DNA of 64,000 nucleotides from SZUA-36 sp963753105. Lineage in GTDB: Bacteria; Pseudomonadota; Gammaproteobacteria; Xanthomonadales; SZUA-36. Location of the stretch: contig CAVWBD010000009.1 in assembly GCA_963753105.1 (NCBI GenBank), positions 372,001 to 436,000 of the forward strand, read 5' to 3'. Both the position numbers and the translations under genes were made by a program. Position 1 is the first letter of the stretch. Each line of letters starts with the position of its first letter. Positions 15,963 through 25,682 of this stretch are shown piece by piece. A model generated the notes under the pieces. The model was not told the DNA's origin and ran no database searches. It saw nothing but the letters and a program-made list of their open reading frames with translations.

Positions 15963-18605
15963 TTAAGCCTGGTCAGCTACCCAAGCCGACACAGAGGAAA
16001 GCGCCTCGTCCACTAAATCAGGACGATTACCTCCTGCCTGGGCAAAATCAGGACGTCCACCCCCTTTGCCACCAACCTGGCTTGCGACAAAGTTTACCAG
16101 ATTTCCTGCTTTTATCCGAGCCATCAGTACTTTACTGACACCGGCCGCAATTCTGACCTTCTCACCATCCACGCTCGCGAGCACAACAACCGCATCTCCA
16201 AGCCGGTTCTTGAGGTGGTCAACGCTGTCCCTGAGACCCCCGGCATCGACGTCATCCATACGTGCCGCCAGCACTTTCACACCGTCAATATCCTGTGCCT
16301 GGTCCAGCAGGCTGTCGCTGCCTGAGCTGGCCATACTCGATTTAAGGGCTGACAGGTCCTTTTCCAACTGGTGATTGCGTTTTAATACCTGCTGCAGACG
16401 TGACGGCGCCGCTTCGGGGCTGACCTTGAGGGTGCCGGCGACCGCCTGCAACTGCTTCTCCATGTCCTGGATATAATCAACCGCCGCTTCACCGGCAACC
16501 GCCATTACCCTGCGGACACCGGCCCCAATGGCCGATTCGGATACGATCTTGAACTGCCCGATCTCGCCTACCCGCTTAACGTGCGTGCCGCCACAGAGTT
16601 CTGTTGACAGTTCACCGAAACGCAGCACGCGCACCCTGTCGCCGTACTTTTCACCAAACAGCGCCATGGCCCCGGTCTTCAATGCATCATCGAAGCTCAT
16701 GACCTCGGATACCGACAAGGGGTTTACGCGGATGGCATCGTTGACATGACGTTCGATTTGCTGCAACTCATCCATGCTCAACTGTTTCGGATGTGAAAAA
16801 TCGAAGCGCGTGTAGTCCGGTGCGACCAACGAGCCCTTCTGCTCCACGTGCTTACCGAGGATATCCTGCAAGGCCCGGTGCATCAGGTGGGTGGCCGAAT
16901 GATGGATAACGATGTCCTGGCGCCGGTCCTCGTCAACCTGCGCAGTGACGGTCTGACCGGTCTCGAGTGACCCTGCACTCAGGCGCCCAATATGGCCCCA
17001 GAAAGTGCCGCCAAGCTTGACCGTGTCCTCAACTTCAAAGCTGGCATCGGTGGTGCTGATCACACCCGTGTCACCCACCTGGCCACCGGACTCGGCGTAA
17101 AACGGTGTCTGGTCCAGCACCAGCACGGCCTCATCGCCTTGCTGCAACTGTTTGCTCAACTGGCCATCCACCAGGATACCGGCGATCACGGCCTGGTCGG
17201 TTGAAAGTTCCTCGTAACCGATAAAACGGGTCGGTGGCAGTGACTTGGCGGCGTCGGCTGAGATCTGGTCCTTGTGCTGGAACTGCCCGGCCGAGCGGCC
17301 ACGCTCACGTTGTTTTTCCATCTCGCGATCGAAACCCTCGATATCGACACCGAGTTCGTTCTCACGCGCGATATCCTCGGTCAGGTCAAGCGGGAAGCCG
17401 TAGGTGTCGTAGAGTGTAAACGCGGTTTTACCATCGATCTTGCCGTCCGCGCTGCCACTCTTGTCCATGACGCTCTGCAGCAATCCCATACCCTTGTCCA
17501 GGGTGCGCTCAAAACGTTCTTCCTCTTCGCGCAAAGTGGCTGTGATATGCGCCTGCTGCCTGGCCAGGGACGGGTACGCATCGCCCATCTGCTCGACCAG
17601 GGAAGCGGTCATATCGGCAAAGAAAGGTTTCTTCTGACCCAGCTTGAAGCCGTGCCGTACGGCCCGGCGGATAATCCTGCGCAGGACGTAACCACGGCCC
17701 TCGTTCGACGGCAGTACGCCGTCGGAGATCAGGAAAGCACAGGCGCGGATATGGTCGGCGATCACGTTCAGGGACTTGCTGGATGTGTCGGCGGTGTTGG
17801 TCAGCTTCGCAGCAGCCTTGATCAGCGCCTGGAACAGGTCGGTGTCGTAATTGCTGTGCACACCCTGCAATACTGCAGAAAGCCGTTCGAGACCCATGCC
17901 GGTATCAACACAGGGCGCAGGCAGGGGCTGCAGGGTACCATCGGCCGAGCGGTCAAACTGCATGAAGACCAGGTTCCAGATCTCGACATAGCGACCGCCG
18001 TCTTCTTCCGGTGTACCGGGCAGACCGCCTTCGTAATCAGGTCCGTGGTCGAAGAAAATTTCGGAGCAGGGACCGCAGGGGCCGGTGTCACCCATGGCCC
18101 AGAAATTATCACTCTCAAATTTCGCGCCGCCGGGTTTGTCACCGATGCGGATCACACGCTCGGCATCGAGTCCAATCTCATTGCACCAGATATCGTAAGC
18201 CTCGTCATCGCTGTGATAGACCGTCACCCACAGGCGGTCCTTGTCCAGGGCGTAATCCCTGGTCAGCAATTCCCAGGCATAAATGATGGCGTCCTTCTTG
18301 AAGTAATCGCCAAAACTGAAATTGCCCAGCATTTCAAAGAACGTGTGGTGACGCGAGGTGTACCCGACCTGGTCCAGGTCATTGTGTTTACCACCGGCGC
18401 GGACACACTTCTGCGAGCTTGCCGCCCGCGGGTTGCTGCGCTGCTCGGCGCCCAGGAATACATCCTTGAACTGGGCCATACCCGCGTTGGTGAACAGCAA
18501 CGTGGGGTCGTCTGCCGGGACCAGTGAACTCGAAGCCACTACCTCGTGACCCTTGCTAGCAAAGTAGTCCAGGAATGCCTGGCGAATTTCTGTCGTTGTT
18601 TTCAA
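15963..18605 (-). CDS. alaS: Alanyl-tRNA synthetase
   Basis: About 880 residues from a TTG start. It has the class II core (RQAFLDYFASKGHEVV, LLFTNAGMAQFKDVFLG), the editing-domain zinc motif HSATHLMHRAL and CGGTHV, and the C-terminal C-Ala domain with GKGGGRPDFAQAGG. I chose the TTG at 18605, giving KTTTEIRQAF right after the start, because family members begin there and the length then matches the 876-residue E. coli enzyme. An ATG at 18668 would add 21 residues not typical of the family. Confidence 0.93.
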   Translation of the reverse strand: MKTTTEIRQAFLDYFASKGHEVVASSSLVPADDPTLLFTNAGMAQFKDVFLGAEQRSNPRAASSQKCVRAGGKHNDLDQVGYTSRHHTFFEMLGNFSFGDYFKKDAIIYAWELLTRDYALDKDRLWVTVYHSDDEAYDIWCNEIGLDAERVIRIGDKPGGAKFESDNFWAMGDTGPCGPCSEIFFDHGPDYEGGLPGTPEEDGGRYVEIWNLVFMQFDRSADGTLQPLPAPCVDTGMGLERLSAVLQGVHSNYDTDLFQALIKAAAKLTNTADTSSKSLNVIADHIRACAFLISDGVLPSNEGRGYVLRRIIRRAVRHGFKLGQKKPFFADMTASLVEQMGDAYPSLARQQAHITATLREEEERFERTLDKGMGLLQSVMDKSGSADGKIDGKTAFTLYDTYGFPLDLTEDIARENELGVDIEGFDREMEKQRERGRSAGQFQHKDQISADAAKSLPPTRFIGYEELSTDQAVIAGILVDGQLSKQLQQGDEAVLVLDQTPFYAESGGQVGDTGVISTTDASFEVEDTVKLGGTFWGHIGRLSAGSLETGQTVTAQVDEDRRQDIVIHHSATHLMHRALQDILGKHVEQKGSLVAPDYTRFDFSHPKQLSMDELQQIERHVNDAIRVNPLSVSEVMSFDDALKTGAMALFGEKYGDRVRVLRFGELSTELCGGTHVKRVGEIGQFKIVSESAIGAGVRRVMAVAGEAAVDYIQDMEKQLQAVAGTLKVSPEAAPSRLQQVLKRNHQLEKDLSALKSSMASSGSDSLLDQAQDIDGVKVLAARMDDVDAGGLRDSVDHLKNRLGDAVVVLASVDGEKVRIAAGVSKVLMARIKAGNLVNFVASQVGGKGGGRPDFAQAGGNRPDLVDEALSSVSAWVADQA

Positions 18606-18703
18606 AATCTGTGCCCTGTTTAACTTTTCCGCGCCAATAGAACATGGGTACGCCCCACTGGAAAGCAACCTGCAAGTTTACAGAAACCAAGGGACTGAAG
18701 GAA

Positions 18704-19186
18704 TCAGCTATTGGAATTTAACTTACGTGAAACTCTATCCAGGGCAACGTTGGCTTGTTCATGGGTAAAACCCCGGTTCATCAGGCTGCGATATATCCTT
18801 GCCCGCTCGGCATAGTCCAGTTCACCCCGGCATTTTTTCTCCGCCCACCGTGTTGCTGAGTCAAACCAGGTAGCTTCATCATCAGGCATGGCTTGTGCAG
18901 CCAGGTGGTCGGCAATGCCGCGGCCACGCAGTTCGGCACGGATTTTCAGCGGCCCGAACAGCAGGCGGACACGCATGCGGACATACATCTCGGTGAAGCG
19001 CTCATCGGAAAGCAGGTTCTCTTCCACCAGTTCGGTGATGACGGTGTCGGCAAGCGCGGTATCAGCGCCGCGCTGTTGCAGTCTTTGCCTGAGTTCCTCG
19101 ACAGCGTATTCACGACGCCCGAGATAACGCAATGCGATATCCCGGACCTCGCTCTCGGTAAGGTCATGCGCAGTCTTGCCACGCAT
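18704..19186 (-). CDS. recX: Regulatory protein RecX
   Basis: A 160-residue helical protein with the RecX repeats: ALRYLGRREYAVEELRQRL near the N-terminus, VEENLLSDERFTEMYVRMRV in the middle, and IYRSLMNRGFTHEQAN at the end. It modulates RecA filament activity. It starts 26 bp after recA on the same strand, the usual recA-recX order, and precedes alaS. Confidence 0.93.
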   Translation of the reverse strand: MRGKTAHDLTESEVRDIALRYLGRREYAVEELRQRLQQRGADTALADTVITELVEENLLSDERFTEMYVRMRVRLLFGPLKIRAELRGRGIADHLAAQAMPDDEATWFDSATRWAEKKCRGELDYAERARIYRSLMNRGFTHEQANVALDRVSRKLNSNS

Positions 19187-19211
19187 CGTTCAAGTCCCGG
19201 TCACGGTCCGC

Positions 19212-20234
19212 CTAGGCCTCGACGGGCTCTTTTGCGGTTTTCTTTTGCGGCAGCAACATTTCGCGCAAACGGGATTCGATTTCTGCGGCCATGTCCGGGT
19301 GTTCCTCGAGGAAGGCGCGGACGTTTTCCTTGCCCTGGCCGATACGGTCTTTTTCATAGCTGTACCAGGCACCGGATTTCTCAACGATGCCGTTGGCAAC
19401 ACCGAGATCAATCAATTCACCCAGCTTGGAAATGCCCTTGCCATACAGTATTTCAAATTCCGCCTGTCTGAACGGTGGCGCCATCTTGTTCTTGACCACC
19501 TTGACCCGGGTCTGGTTGCCGATGACCTCTTCACCCTTCTTGATCGCGCCGATGCGGCGGATATCGATGCGCACCGAGGAATAGAACTTCAGTGCATTAC
19601 CACCGGTGGTGGTTTCCGGGCTGCCAAACATCACGCCGATCTTCATGCGGATCTGGTTGATGAACACCACCATGCAGTTGGAGCGCTGGATATTGGCGGT
19701 CAGTTTTCGCAGGGCCTGCGACATCAGGCGCGCCTGCAGCCCAACGTGACGGTCACCCATCTCGCCTTCGATTTCAGCCTTGGGGGTCAGCGCGGCAACG
19801 GAGTCGACGACCACGATATCGACAGCGCCGGAACGCACCAGCATGTCGGTGATTTCCAGGGCCTGCTCGCCGGTATCGGGCTGTGAAACCAGCAGGTCCT
19901 CGACATTGACGCCGAGGTTTTCCGCATATTGCGGATCAAGTGCATGCTCGGCATCGACAAACGCCGCCGTACCACCTACTTTCTGGGCCTCTGCAATGAC
20001 CTGCAGGGTCAGCGTCGTCTTGCCACTGGCCTCAGGCCCGTAGATTTCAACCACGCGTCCACGCGGCAAACCACCGATGCCGAGCGCCACGTCCAGCGCC
20101 AATGAACCCGAGGAAACAACATCAACATTTGGGATGGTTGTGCCATCGCCCATACGCATGATAGCGCCCTTGCCAAACTGCTTTTCTATCTGAGACAGCG
20201 CCGCCGATAAGGCCTGTTTTCTGTTGTCGTCCAC
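19212..20234 (-). CDS. recA: Recombinase RecA
   Basis: 340 residues from a GTG start (DDNRKQALSAALSQIEKQFG). It has Walker A GPEASGKTTL, the LSQPDTGEQALE segment, Walker B VDIVVVDSVAAL, and the L1/L2 loops. The GTG at 20234 has a strong AGGAGAGG site 5 bases upstream and gives the standard N-terminus. The ATG 12 codons further upstream lacks these. I found no clear LexA box (CTG-N10-CAG) in the 243 bp upstream, so SOS control cannot be confirmed from this sequence. Confidence 0.96.
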   Translation of the reverse strand: MDDNRKQALSAALSQIEKQFGKGAIMRMGDGTTIPNVDVVSSGSLALDVALGIGGLPRGRVVEIYGPEASGKTTLTLQVIAEAQKVGGTAAFVDAEHALDPQYAENLGVNVEDLLVSQPDTGEQALEITDMLVRSGAVDIVVVDSVAALTPKAEIEGEMGDRHVGLQARLMSQALRKLTANIQRSNCMVVFINQIRMKIGVMFGSPETTTGGNALKFYSSVRIDIRRIGAIKKGEEVIGNQTRVKVVKNKMAPPFRQAEFEILYGKGISKLGELIDLGVANGIVEKSGAWYSYEKDRIGQGKENVRAFLEEHPDMAAEIESRLREMLLPQKKTAKEPVEA

Positions 20235-20477
20235 TTGTTCCTCTCCTGTTAAATTTTTACGGGCATTCACCGCTAAGCGGCATTATGACACAGGCCTGTC
20301 AGCGTCTTAAGCCCGGTCTTGGGCAACGCGGCAAAATCCTACATATCTTGTCCGGTTTCCCTGTGTTTGCCGGTTAAACATCTATAAATTGCCATGCAAA
20401 CCCTGTCACTGGCCATAGTTTGCAACACGGTATTCTCAAATTGCGATAACCGGAAAAACCGGCCCGAAAGATGGCTG

Positions 20478-20978
20478 TCAACCCGGTGCCTCCAGGCGTG
20501 AAACAATACCCTGCAGGGCGTGCAGTACCGTTTGTTCGCGCACGGCATTCCTGTCGCCTTTAAACACCACGGCATCACACACAACGGGTTGATCACCGAT
20601 ACACCAGCCAAAATGCACCAGACCCACCGGTTTGTCGGTCTCGGCACCGGGTCCTGCGATACCGGTGGTGGAAACCGCCACTTCGACACCGGCATTTCGT
20701 TTTGCACCCTCGGCCATCTGCCCGGCAACCACTTCACTGACCGCGCCAAAAGTCTCCAGGGCCTCAAAGGAAACCCCCAGCATCTGTTCCTTGGCTTCGT
20801 TGCTGTAGGTCACAAAGCCCCGGTCAAACCAGGCGGAACTGCCGGCCAGATCGGTACAACATTTTGCCACCCAGCCACCGGTGCAGGACTCCGCGCTTGC
20901 CATCTTCCAGCCCCGCCCGGTCAACAGGGTGGAGAGCCGCCTCAGCAAATCGTTAACTACCGATTCAAATTCCTGCAC
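20478..20978 (-). CDS. CinA C-terminal domain protein (NMN amidohydrolase, PncC type)
   Basis: From a GTG at 20978 the protein has 166 residues and is the stand-alone CinA C-terminal domain: MASAESCTGGWVA, DRGFVTYSNEAKEQMLGV, VAVSTTGIAGPGAETDKPVGLVHFG. Members deamidate nicotinamide mononucleotide to NaMN. The gene sits upstream of recA, as in many proteobacteria. A longer open frame reaches 21242, but the extra part overlaps the S1 gene end and is not CinA-like. Confidence 0.88.
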   Translation of the reverse strand: MQEFESVVNDLLRRLSTLLTGRGWKMASAESCTGGWVAKCCTDLAGSSAWFDRGFVTYSNEAKEQMLGVSFEALETFGAVSEVVAGQMAEGAKRNAGVEVAVSTTGIAGPGAETDKPVGLVHFGWCIGDQPVVCDAVVFKGDRNAVREQTVLHALQGIVSRLEAPG

Positions 20979-21045
20979 TGTTCCATCCGTCCGGTTATTG
21001 CGAACATAAATCAATAAACTTGGTAAACCTTTGACCCATCCGCTC

Positions 21046-22254
21046 TTATTTCTGTTTTTTCCTGCTCTCCTTGAGTAGATCACCCAAGGTGCCAGGGGTC
21101 CATTTGGGCTTGGCGTAATCTGCCACATTGACTTCGGACCTGGCGTTTTCTTCACCCTCATGTTTTTTGTCCAGCGATAGACCAATCCGGTGTTTTTCCA
21201 TGTCCACGCTGAGTACCCTTGCCTGCACCTGATCACCAACACTCACTACCTCCTGTGGATGGTTGATCCGGCGGCCGGCTTCTACTAGCTCACTGATATG
21301 CGCCAGTCCGTCTATCCCAGGTGCGAGTTCGATGAAAGCCCCAAAAGGCTGTACCCGACTTACGGTTCCCTGTACTTGTGTGCCTACCGGGTAGTCAGTC
21401 AGCACATCCTGCCAGGGGTCTCTCTCCAAGGCACGGATCGACAGGGCGATGCGTTCCGGGTGTCTGGGATTGTCTGTTTTCTCGATCCTGAGTACCGAGA
21501 CCTCGACCTGCTGCCCGACTGAAAGGATATCCTGAGGGTGCTCAACCCGGCCGAAGGCGAGTTCGCTGATATGGATCATACCCTCCACGCCACCCAAATC
21601 GATAAAGGCACCGAACTCCTTGAGCGAACTGACCTTGCCCTGCATCACAGCACCCACTTCCAGATGGGCGCGGGTTTCCGTAGCCCGAGCCTGCTGTTCC
21701 TCTTCGAGTAAAGCCCGGCGTGAGACAACCAGGTTGGGATGCCGGCCACCTTCGACTTTGGTGATTAGAAAAGCCAGCCGTTCACCAATGAAGGCTTCCA
21801 GATCTTCGACATAATTGATATCGATCTGGGAAGCCGGACAGAACGCGCGCAAATTAGACATCTCTACTTCAAGTCCACCTTTAATGGTCCCCGTAACGCG
21901 TCCCTCAACCGGATGTTGATCATCAAATGCCTGCCGCAGCTCATCAATCCCATGCATGCGTCTGGCCTGCCGGGAGCCAAGCATCAGCGTACCTGAGCTT
22001 TCGTCCTTGCCACTAACGACGATCTCGATTGAATCCCCGACTTCTACAGTGAGGTTGCCCTCATCATCGGTCAGTTCTTCCCGCTCCACAATCCCTTCGG
22101 TTTTGGAGCCAAGGTCGATAAAAATATTGTCGCTCTGGATCGACACCACGGTACCGATGACCTTGTCACCCGTCCTGGGTTCCTTCTTACTCGTCATGCC
22201 CTGTTTCTTCTCGAACTCACCGAAAAGAGATGCAAAATCTTCGTTGCCCGTCAT
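21046..22254 (-). CDS. S1 RNA-binding domain protein (four S1 domains)
   Basis: A 402-residue protein with four S1 motifs. The first (about 27-100) has GDKVIGTVVSIQSDNIFIDLGSK-type residues, the second GRVTGTIKGGLEVEM, the third GKVSSLKEFGAFIDLGGVEGMIHISEL and the fourth GTVSRVQPFGAFIELAPGIDGLAHISEL. It resembles ribosomal protein S1 but is shorter than the 557-residue, six-domain E. coli RpsA. It is probably an S1-like translation or RNA-binding factor rather than the main ribosomal protein. It starts 217 bp from mutS, divergently. The role is not known. Confidence 0.85.
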   Translation of the reverse strand: MTGNEDFASLFGEFEKKQGMTSKKEPRTGDKVIGTVVSIQSDNIFIDLGSKTEGIVEREELTDDEGNLTVEVGDSIEIVVSGKDESSGTLMLGSRQARRMHGIDELRQAFDDQHPVEGRVTGTIKGGLEVEMSNLRAFCPASQIDINYVEDLEAFIGERLAFLITKVEGGRHPNLVVSRRALLEEEQQARATETRAHLEVGAVMQGKVSSLKEFGAFIDLGGVEGMIHISELAFGRVEHPQDILSVGQQVEVSVLRIEKTDNPRHPERIALSIRALERDPWQDVLTDYPVGTQVQGTVSRVQPFGAFIELAPGIDGLAHISELVEAGRRINHPQEVVSVGDQVQARVLSVDMEKHRIGLSLDKKHEGEENARSEVNVADYAKPKWTPGTLGDLLKESRKKQK

Positions 22255-22471
22255 GCCGCGAATATCCTTTGATGAAATTTGAGCGGAATATGCTTACAGG
22301 AAGTCTAAATGCTATTTCCCGCACAATCCATTGGTGTTGATCAGCCCTCCCTTCATGCTTCTGGACAGCTCAGCTACCATGGGACCAAGAGTAGGCGCCT
22401 TGAGGCGAAAGTTACTGAGTGTTGTTGGCTCGATATGGTCACCTACAACTTCCTAAGTTACACTTTCCCGG

Positions 22472-25051
22472 ATGTCATCTCCAGCCGTCTCAAAGAACAC
22501 TTCCCACACGCCGTTGATGCAGCAATACCTGCGTATCAAGGCCGACTACCCGGAAACCCTGCTGTTGTTCCGGATGGGGGATTTTTACGAGGTGTTTTAC
22601 GATGATGCCCGCCGCGCGGCGAAGCTGCTGGACATCACGCTGACCTCCCGTGGCACCTCGGCCGGCGCACCGATACCGATGGCCGGCATTCCCTACCACG
22701 CGCTGGATGGTTACCTGGTCAAGCTGATCCGCAAGGGTGAATCAGCCGCCATTTGCGAGCAGGTCAGTGAACCCACTGCAGGCAAAGGCATCGTGGACCG
22801 CAAAGTGGTACGCATTGTCACACCGGGCACCGTGACCGACGAGGCGCTGTTACCCGGCCGCCAGGACAACCTGCTGGCGGCAGTCGCACAACACCGGAAA
22901 CTGCTGGCGCTGGCCTGGATGGACCTGTCCACCGGGCGCTTTTTGACCCGGCTGGTCGCTTCAACCAACGATCTTGAAACCCAGCTGGAACGGCTGCAGC
23001 CCACCGAGCTGCTGGTCAGTGAAGACGCGGACTGGGCTGAATCTCTGGAAAGCCACCGGGGACTGCGTAAACGCCCACCCTGGCATTTTGAAAGGGACTC
23101 GGCCCATGATCTTTTAACCGGGCAGTTCGGTACCCGTGACCTGGCGGGTTTCGGTATCGAGGAAGAGCCCGCCGTGATCGCGGCGGCCGGCGCCCTGCTG
23201 CAATACGCCCAGGAAACACAACGCACCGCCCTGCCCCATCTGCGCGCCATCCACATGGAAAGCCCGGGCAGTCATTTGCACCTGGATGCGGCCACGCGAC
23301 GCAACCTGGAGTTGTTGCACCACCCCCAGGGCCGCGACGAGCACACGCTCGCCGGCATCATGGACACCACTATCACGCCGATGGGCGGAAGGCTGTTGCG
23401 ACGCTGGATCGCCGAGCCGATACGTGACCGGCAACGCCTGCAAATACGGCATGACTCGATCGGCGCACTGCTGGAAACCGGCACATATGAGTCCCTGCGT
23501 AAGCTGTTCCGTTCGATCGGTGATATCGAGCGTATCCTGGCCCGCGTGGCGCTGGGATCCGCCCGGCCACGTGACCTGACCACCTTGCGCCAGGCCCTGG
23601 CCGTGTTGCCAGAGGTCAAAACTGTCCTGCTCGACACTGAGCGTGAGCCATTGCGGAAAACCGGAACGGAACTGGAATGCCTGCCACAGGTGTTTGACCT
23701 GCTGAGCGCGGCATTGGTCGATGAACCGCCGGTGCTGGTGCGCAATGGCGGGGTTATCGCGCGGGGTTATGACAAGGAACTCGATGAGCTGCGCGACCTG
23801 TCCGAAAACGCCAACGAATTCCTGCTCGAATACGAAGAACGGCAGCGGGAGGAATCCGGCATACCCGGTCTCAAAGTGGGTTATAACCGTGTACACGGTT
23901 ATTTCATCGAGATAACGCACGCCCACCAGGACAAGGTGCCCTTGCATTACAAGCGCCGCCAGACATTGAAAGCGGCCGAGCGTTATATCACCGAGGAACT
24001 GAAGACCTTCGAGGACCAGGTCCTGTCCAGCCGCGAGCGTGCGCAAGCCAGGGAACTGCACTGTTACGAACAACTTGTCAAAAGCCTGCAGGCCGAACTG
24101 GAGCCATTGCAGCAAATCGCTGCCACGATCGCGCGGCTGGATGTGCTATGCGCCTTCACCGAACGGGCAATTTCGCTGGATTTCTGTTGCCCGGAAATCA
24201 CGGCAGAAACCGGGATCGACATACGCAATGGCCGCCACCCGGTGATCGAGCAGGTGCAGTCAGAAAGCTTCACACCCAACGACACGAAAATGGACCCGCA
24301 ACGCCGCATGCTGATTATTACCGGCCCCAATATGGGTGGTAAATCAACGTATATGCGCCAGACCGCACTGATCTGCCTGCTGGCCTATTCGGGTAGCTGG
24401 GTGCCGGCGGACAGCGCAGTGATCGGACCGATTGACCGGATATTCACCCGCATCGGCGCCGGTGACGATTTGAGCCGGGGACGCTCCACCTTCATGGTCG
24501 AGATGACTGAAACCGCCAACATCCTGCACAGCGCCAGCCAGCATTCACTGGTGCTGATGGACGAAATCGGCCGTGGTACCAGCACCTACGATGGCCTGGC
24601 ACTGGCCTGGGCGGTGGCGGAATACCTGGCGCGCCAGGTCAAGGCCTATACGCTGTTTGCAACACATTATTTTGAGCTGACCCACCTGCCCGGGCATATC
24701 GATGGTGTGCACAATGTGCACCTCGACGCCGTCGAACACGGTGATTCCATCGTCTTTTTGCATTCCGTCAATGACGGCCCGGCCAGTCGCAGCTACGGCC
24801 TGCAGGTGGCGGCCCTGGCCGGTATCCCGCGCAATGTGCTGAAACAGGCGCGCTTCCAGTTAACCAAGCTGGAAAGGGACGGTGGCGACAACCCGCAGAT
24901 GGGCTTGTTCACGACCTACCAGGAACCCGAACCCGAGTTGGAACCGGACACACCGGTACTGGATGCGCTGGAAGAGGTTGATGCGGATGAACTGACCCCG
25001 CGAGCCGCGCTGGATTTAATTTACAAGCTCAAGGGGTTGTTGAGAGATTGA
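22472..25051 (+). CDS. mutS: DNA mismatch repair protein MutS
   Basis: A 859-residue protein. The mismatch-binding F-x-E motif is in RMGDFYEVFYDDA. Walker A is ITGPNMGGKSTYMRQ, followed by DEIGRGTSTYDGLALAWA and the FATHYFELT signature. The length matches E. coli MutS (853). It recognises mispairs and recruits MutL. The start at MSSPAVSKNTSHTPLMQQYL fits the family. The 217-bp gap to the S1 gene must carry both promoters. I see no clear -35/-10 pair there. Confidence 0.97.
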   Translation: MSSPAVSKNTSHTPLMQQYLRIKADYPETLLLFRMGDFYEVFYDDARRAAKLLDITLTSRGTSAGAPIPMAGIPYHALDGYLVKLIRKGESAAICEQVSEPTAGKGIVDRKVVRIVTPGTVTDEALLPGRQDNLLAAVAQHRKLLALAWMDLSTGRFLTRLVASTNDLETQLERLQPTELLVSEDADWAESLESHRGLRKRPPWHFERDSAHDLLTGQFGTRDLAGFGIEEEPAVIAAAGALLQYAQETQRTALPHLRAIHMESPGSHLHLDAATRRNLELLHHPQGRDEHTLAGIMDTTITPMGGRLLRRWIAEPIRDRQRLQIRHDSIGALLETGTYESLRKLFRSIGDIERILARVALGSARPRDLTTLRQALAVLPEVKTVLLDTEREPLRKTGTELECLPQVFDLLSAALVDEPPVLVRNGGVIARGYDKELDELRDLSENANEFLLEYEERQREESGIPGLKVGYNRVHGYFIEITHAHQDKVPLHYKRRQTLKAAERYITEELKTFEDQVLSSRERAQARELHCYEQLVKSLQAELEPLQQIAATIARLDVLCAFTERAISLDFCCPEITAETGIDIRNGRHPVIEQVQSESFTPNDTKMDPQRRMLIITGPNMGGKSTYMRQTALICLLAYSGSWVPADSAVIGPIDRIFTRIGAGDDLSRGRSTFMVEMTETANILHSASQHSLVLMDEIGRGTSTYDGLALAWAVAEYLARQVKAYTLFATHYFELTHLPGHIDGVHNVHLDAVEHGDSIVFLHSVNDGPASRSYGLQVAALAGIPRNVLKQARFQLTKLERDGGDNPQMGLFTTYQEPEPELEPDTPVLDALEEVDADELTPRAALDLIYKLKGLLRD

Positions 25052-25057
25052 CCCCAT

Positions 25058-25201
25058 TGTAGGAGCCCGCTTGCGGGCGATTCTGCTTCACACATAGACC
25101 GGCGGTTTGCCGGTGTGTGCTCCCGGCCCCGCAGCCCCTCCTACAGGGAACAACACCCTCGCTGCGAAGAATCGCGACCGGCATAGCCGGTCCCTCCTAC
25201 A
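25058..25201. repeat. REP-like palindromes between mutS and hslR
   Basis: TGTAGGAGCCCGCTTGCGGG (from 25058) and, inverted, GACCGGCATAGCCGGTC followed by CCTCCTACA (to 25201) form a REP pair. Each unit is a TGTAGGAG head followed by a short GC hairpin and GCGATTC. A third unit lies at 25649. This is the common TGTAGGAG-type REP of gammaproteobacteria. Confidence 0.75.
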
Positions 25202-25245
25202 TCAGGGAAATATCCAACCGAGTCATCTTCTCGGCACCATCGGGA

Positions 25246-25632
25246 TTAGTCGTATTTATTCTTGAATCGGACCAGCCGGCGGCGTTGACGCTTATCCGGA
25301 CGTCGTTCACGACCGGCATGCTGCTGGTGTTGCAGCCTGCGTTCCTCGGCCAGCTTTTCCCGCCGCTCGCGGCTTGCCTCGGATTCTTCGTACAAGGTCT
25401 GCGCGACAGTTGCCGGGCCACGGCGGCCGGAAAATTCAACAACGGTGATAATGTACTCGTCTTCACCACGCTGGATACGCAGTTCATCACCCGGGTTCAG
25501 GGTCCGGGCGGGTTTTGCACGGTTGCCGTTGAGGTGTACCTTGCCACCGGATATGGCTTCGCGGGCTATTGAACGGGTTTTGAAAAACCGCGCTGCCCAT
25601 AACCACTTGTCCAACCTGACCTGTGTTTCCAT
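25246..25632 (-). CDS. hslR: Heat shock protein 15 (Hsp15), S4-domain RNA-binding protein
   Basis: A 128-residue protein. An S4 domain at the N-terminus (VRLDKWLWAARFFKTRSIAREAI then GKVHLNGNRAKPARTLNPGDEL) is followed by a long basic C-terminal tail (RRPDKRQRRRLVRFKNKY). This is the layout of Hsp15, which binds 50S subunits carrying nascent chains. Both sides of the gene have REP elements. htpG, another heat-shock gene, is next upstream. Confidence 0.93.
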   Translation of the reverse strand: METQVRLDKWLWAARFFKTRSIAREAISGGKVHLNGNRAKPARTLNPGDELRIQRGEDEYIITVVEFSGRRGPATVAQTLYEESEASRERREKLAEERRLQHQQHAGRERRPDKRQRRRLVRFKNKYD

Positions 25633-25648
25633 TGGCTGAGTTTAGCAT

Positions 25649-25682
25649 TGTAGGAGGGACCGGCTCTGCCGGTCGCGATTCC
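25649..25682. repeat. REP element between hslR and htpG
   Basis: TGTAGGAGGGACCGG-CTCTG-CCGGTCGCGATTC is a third copy of the REP unit and ends at the htpG stop codon. Its stem is GACCGG/CCGGTC. Confidence 0.75.

Noticed and set aside
17274..18527. 417-residue open frame antisense to alaS
   Set aside because: Shadow of AlaRS; no homology features.
20235..20477. LexA box upstream of recA
   Set aside because: No CTG-N10-CAG found in the 243 bp. I do not claim SOS control from sequence.
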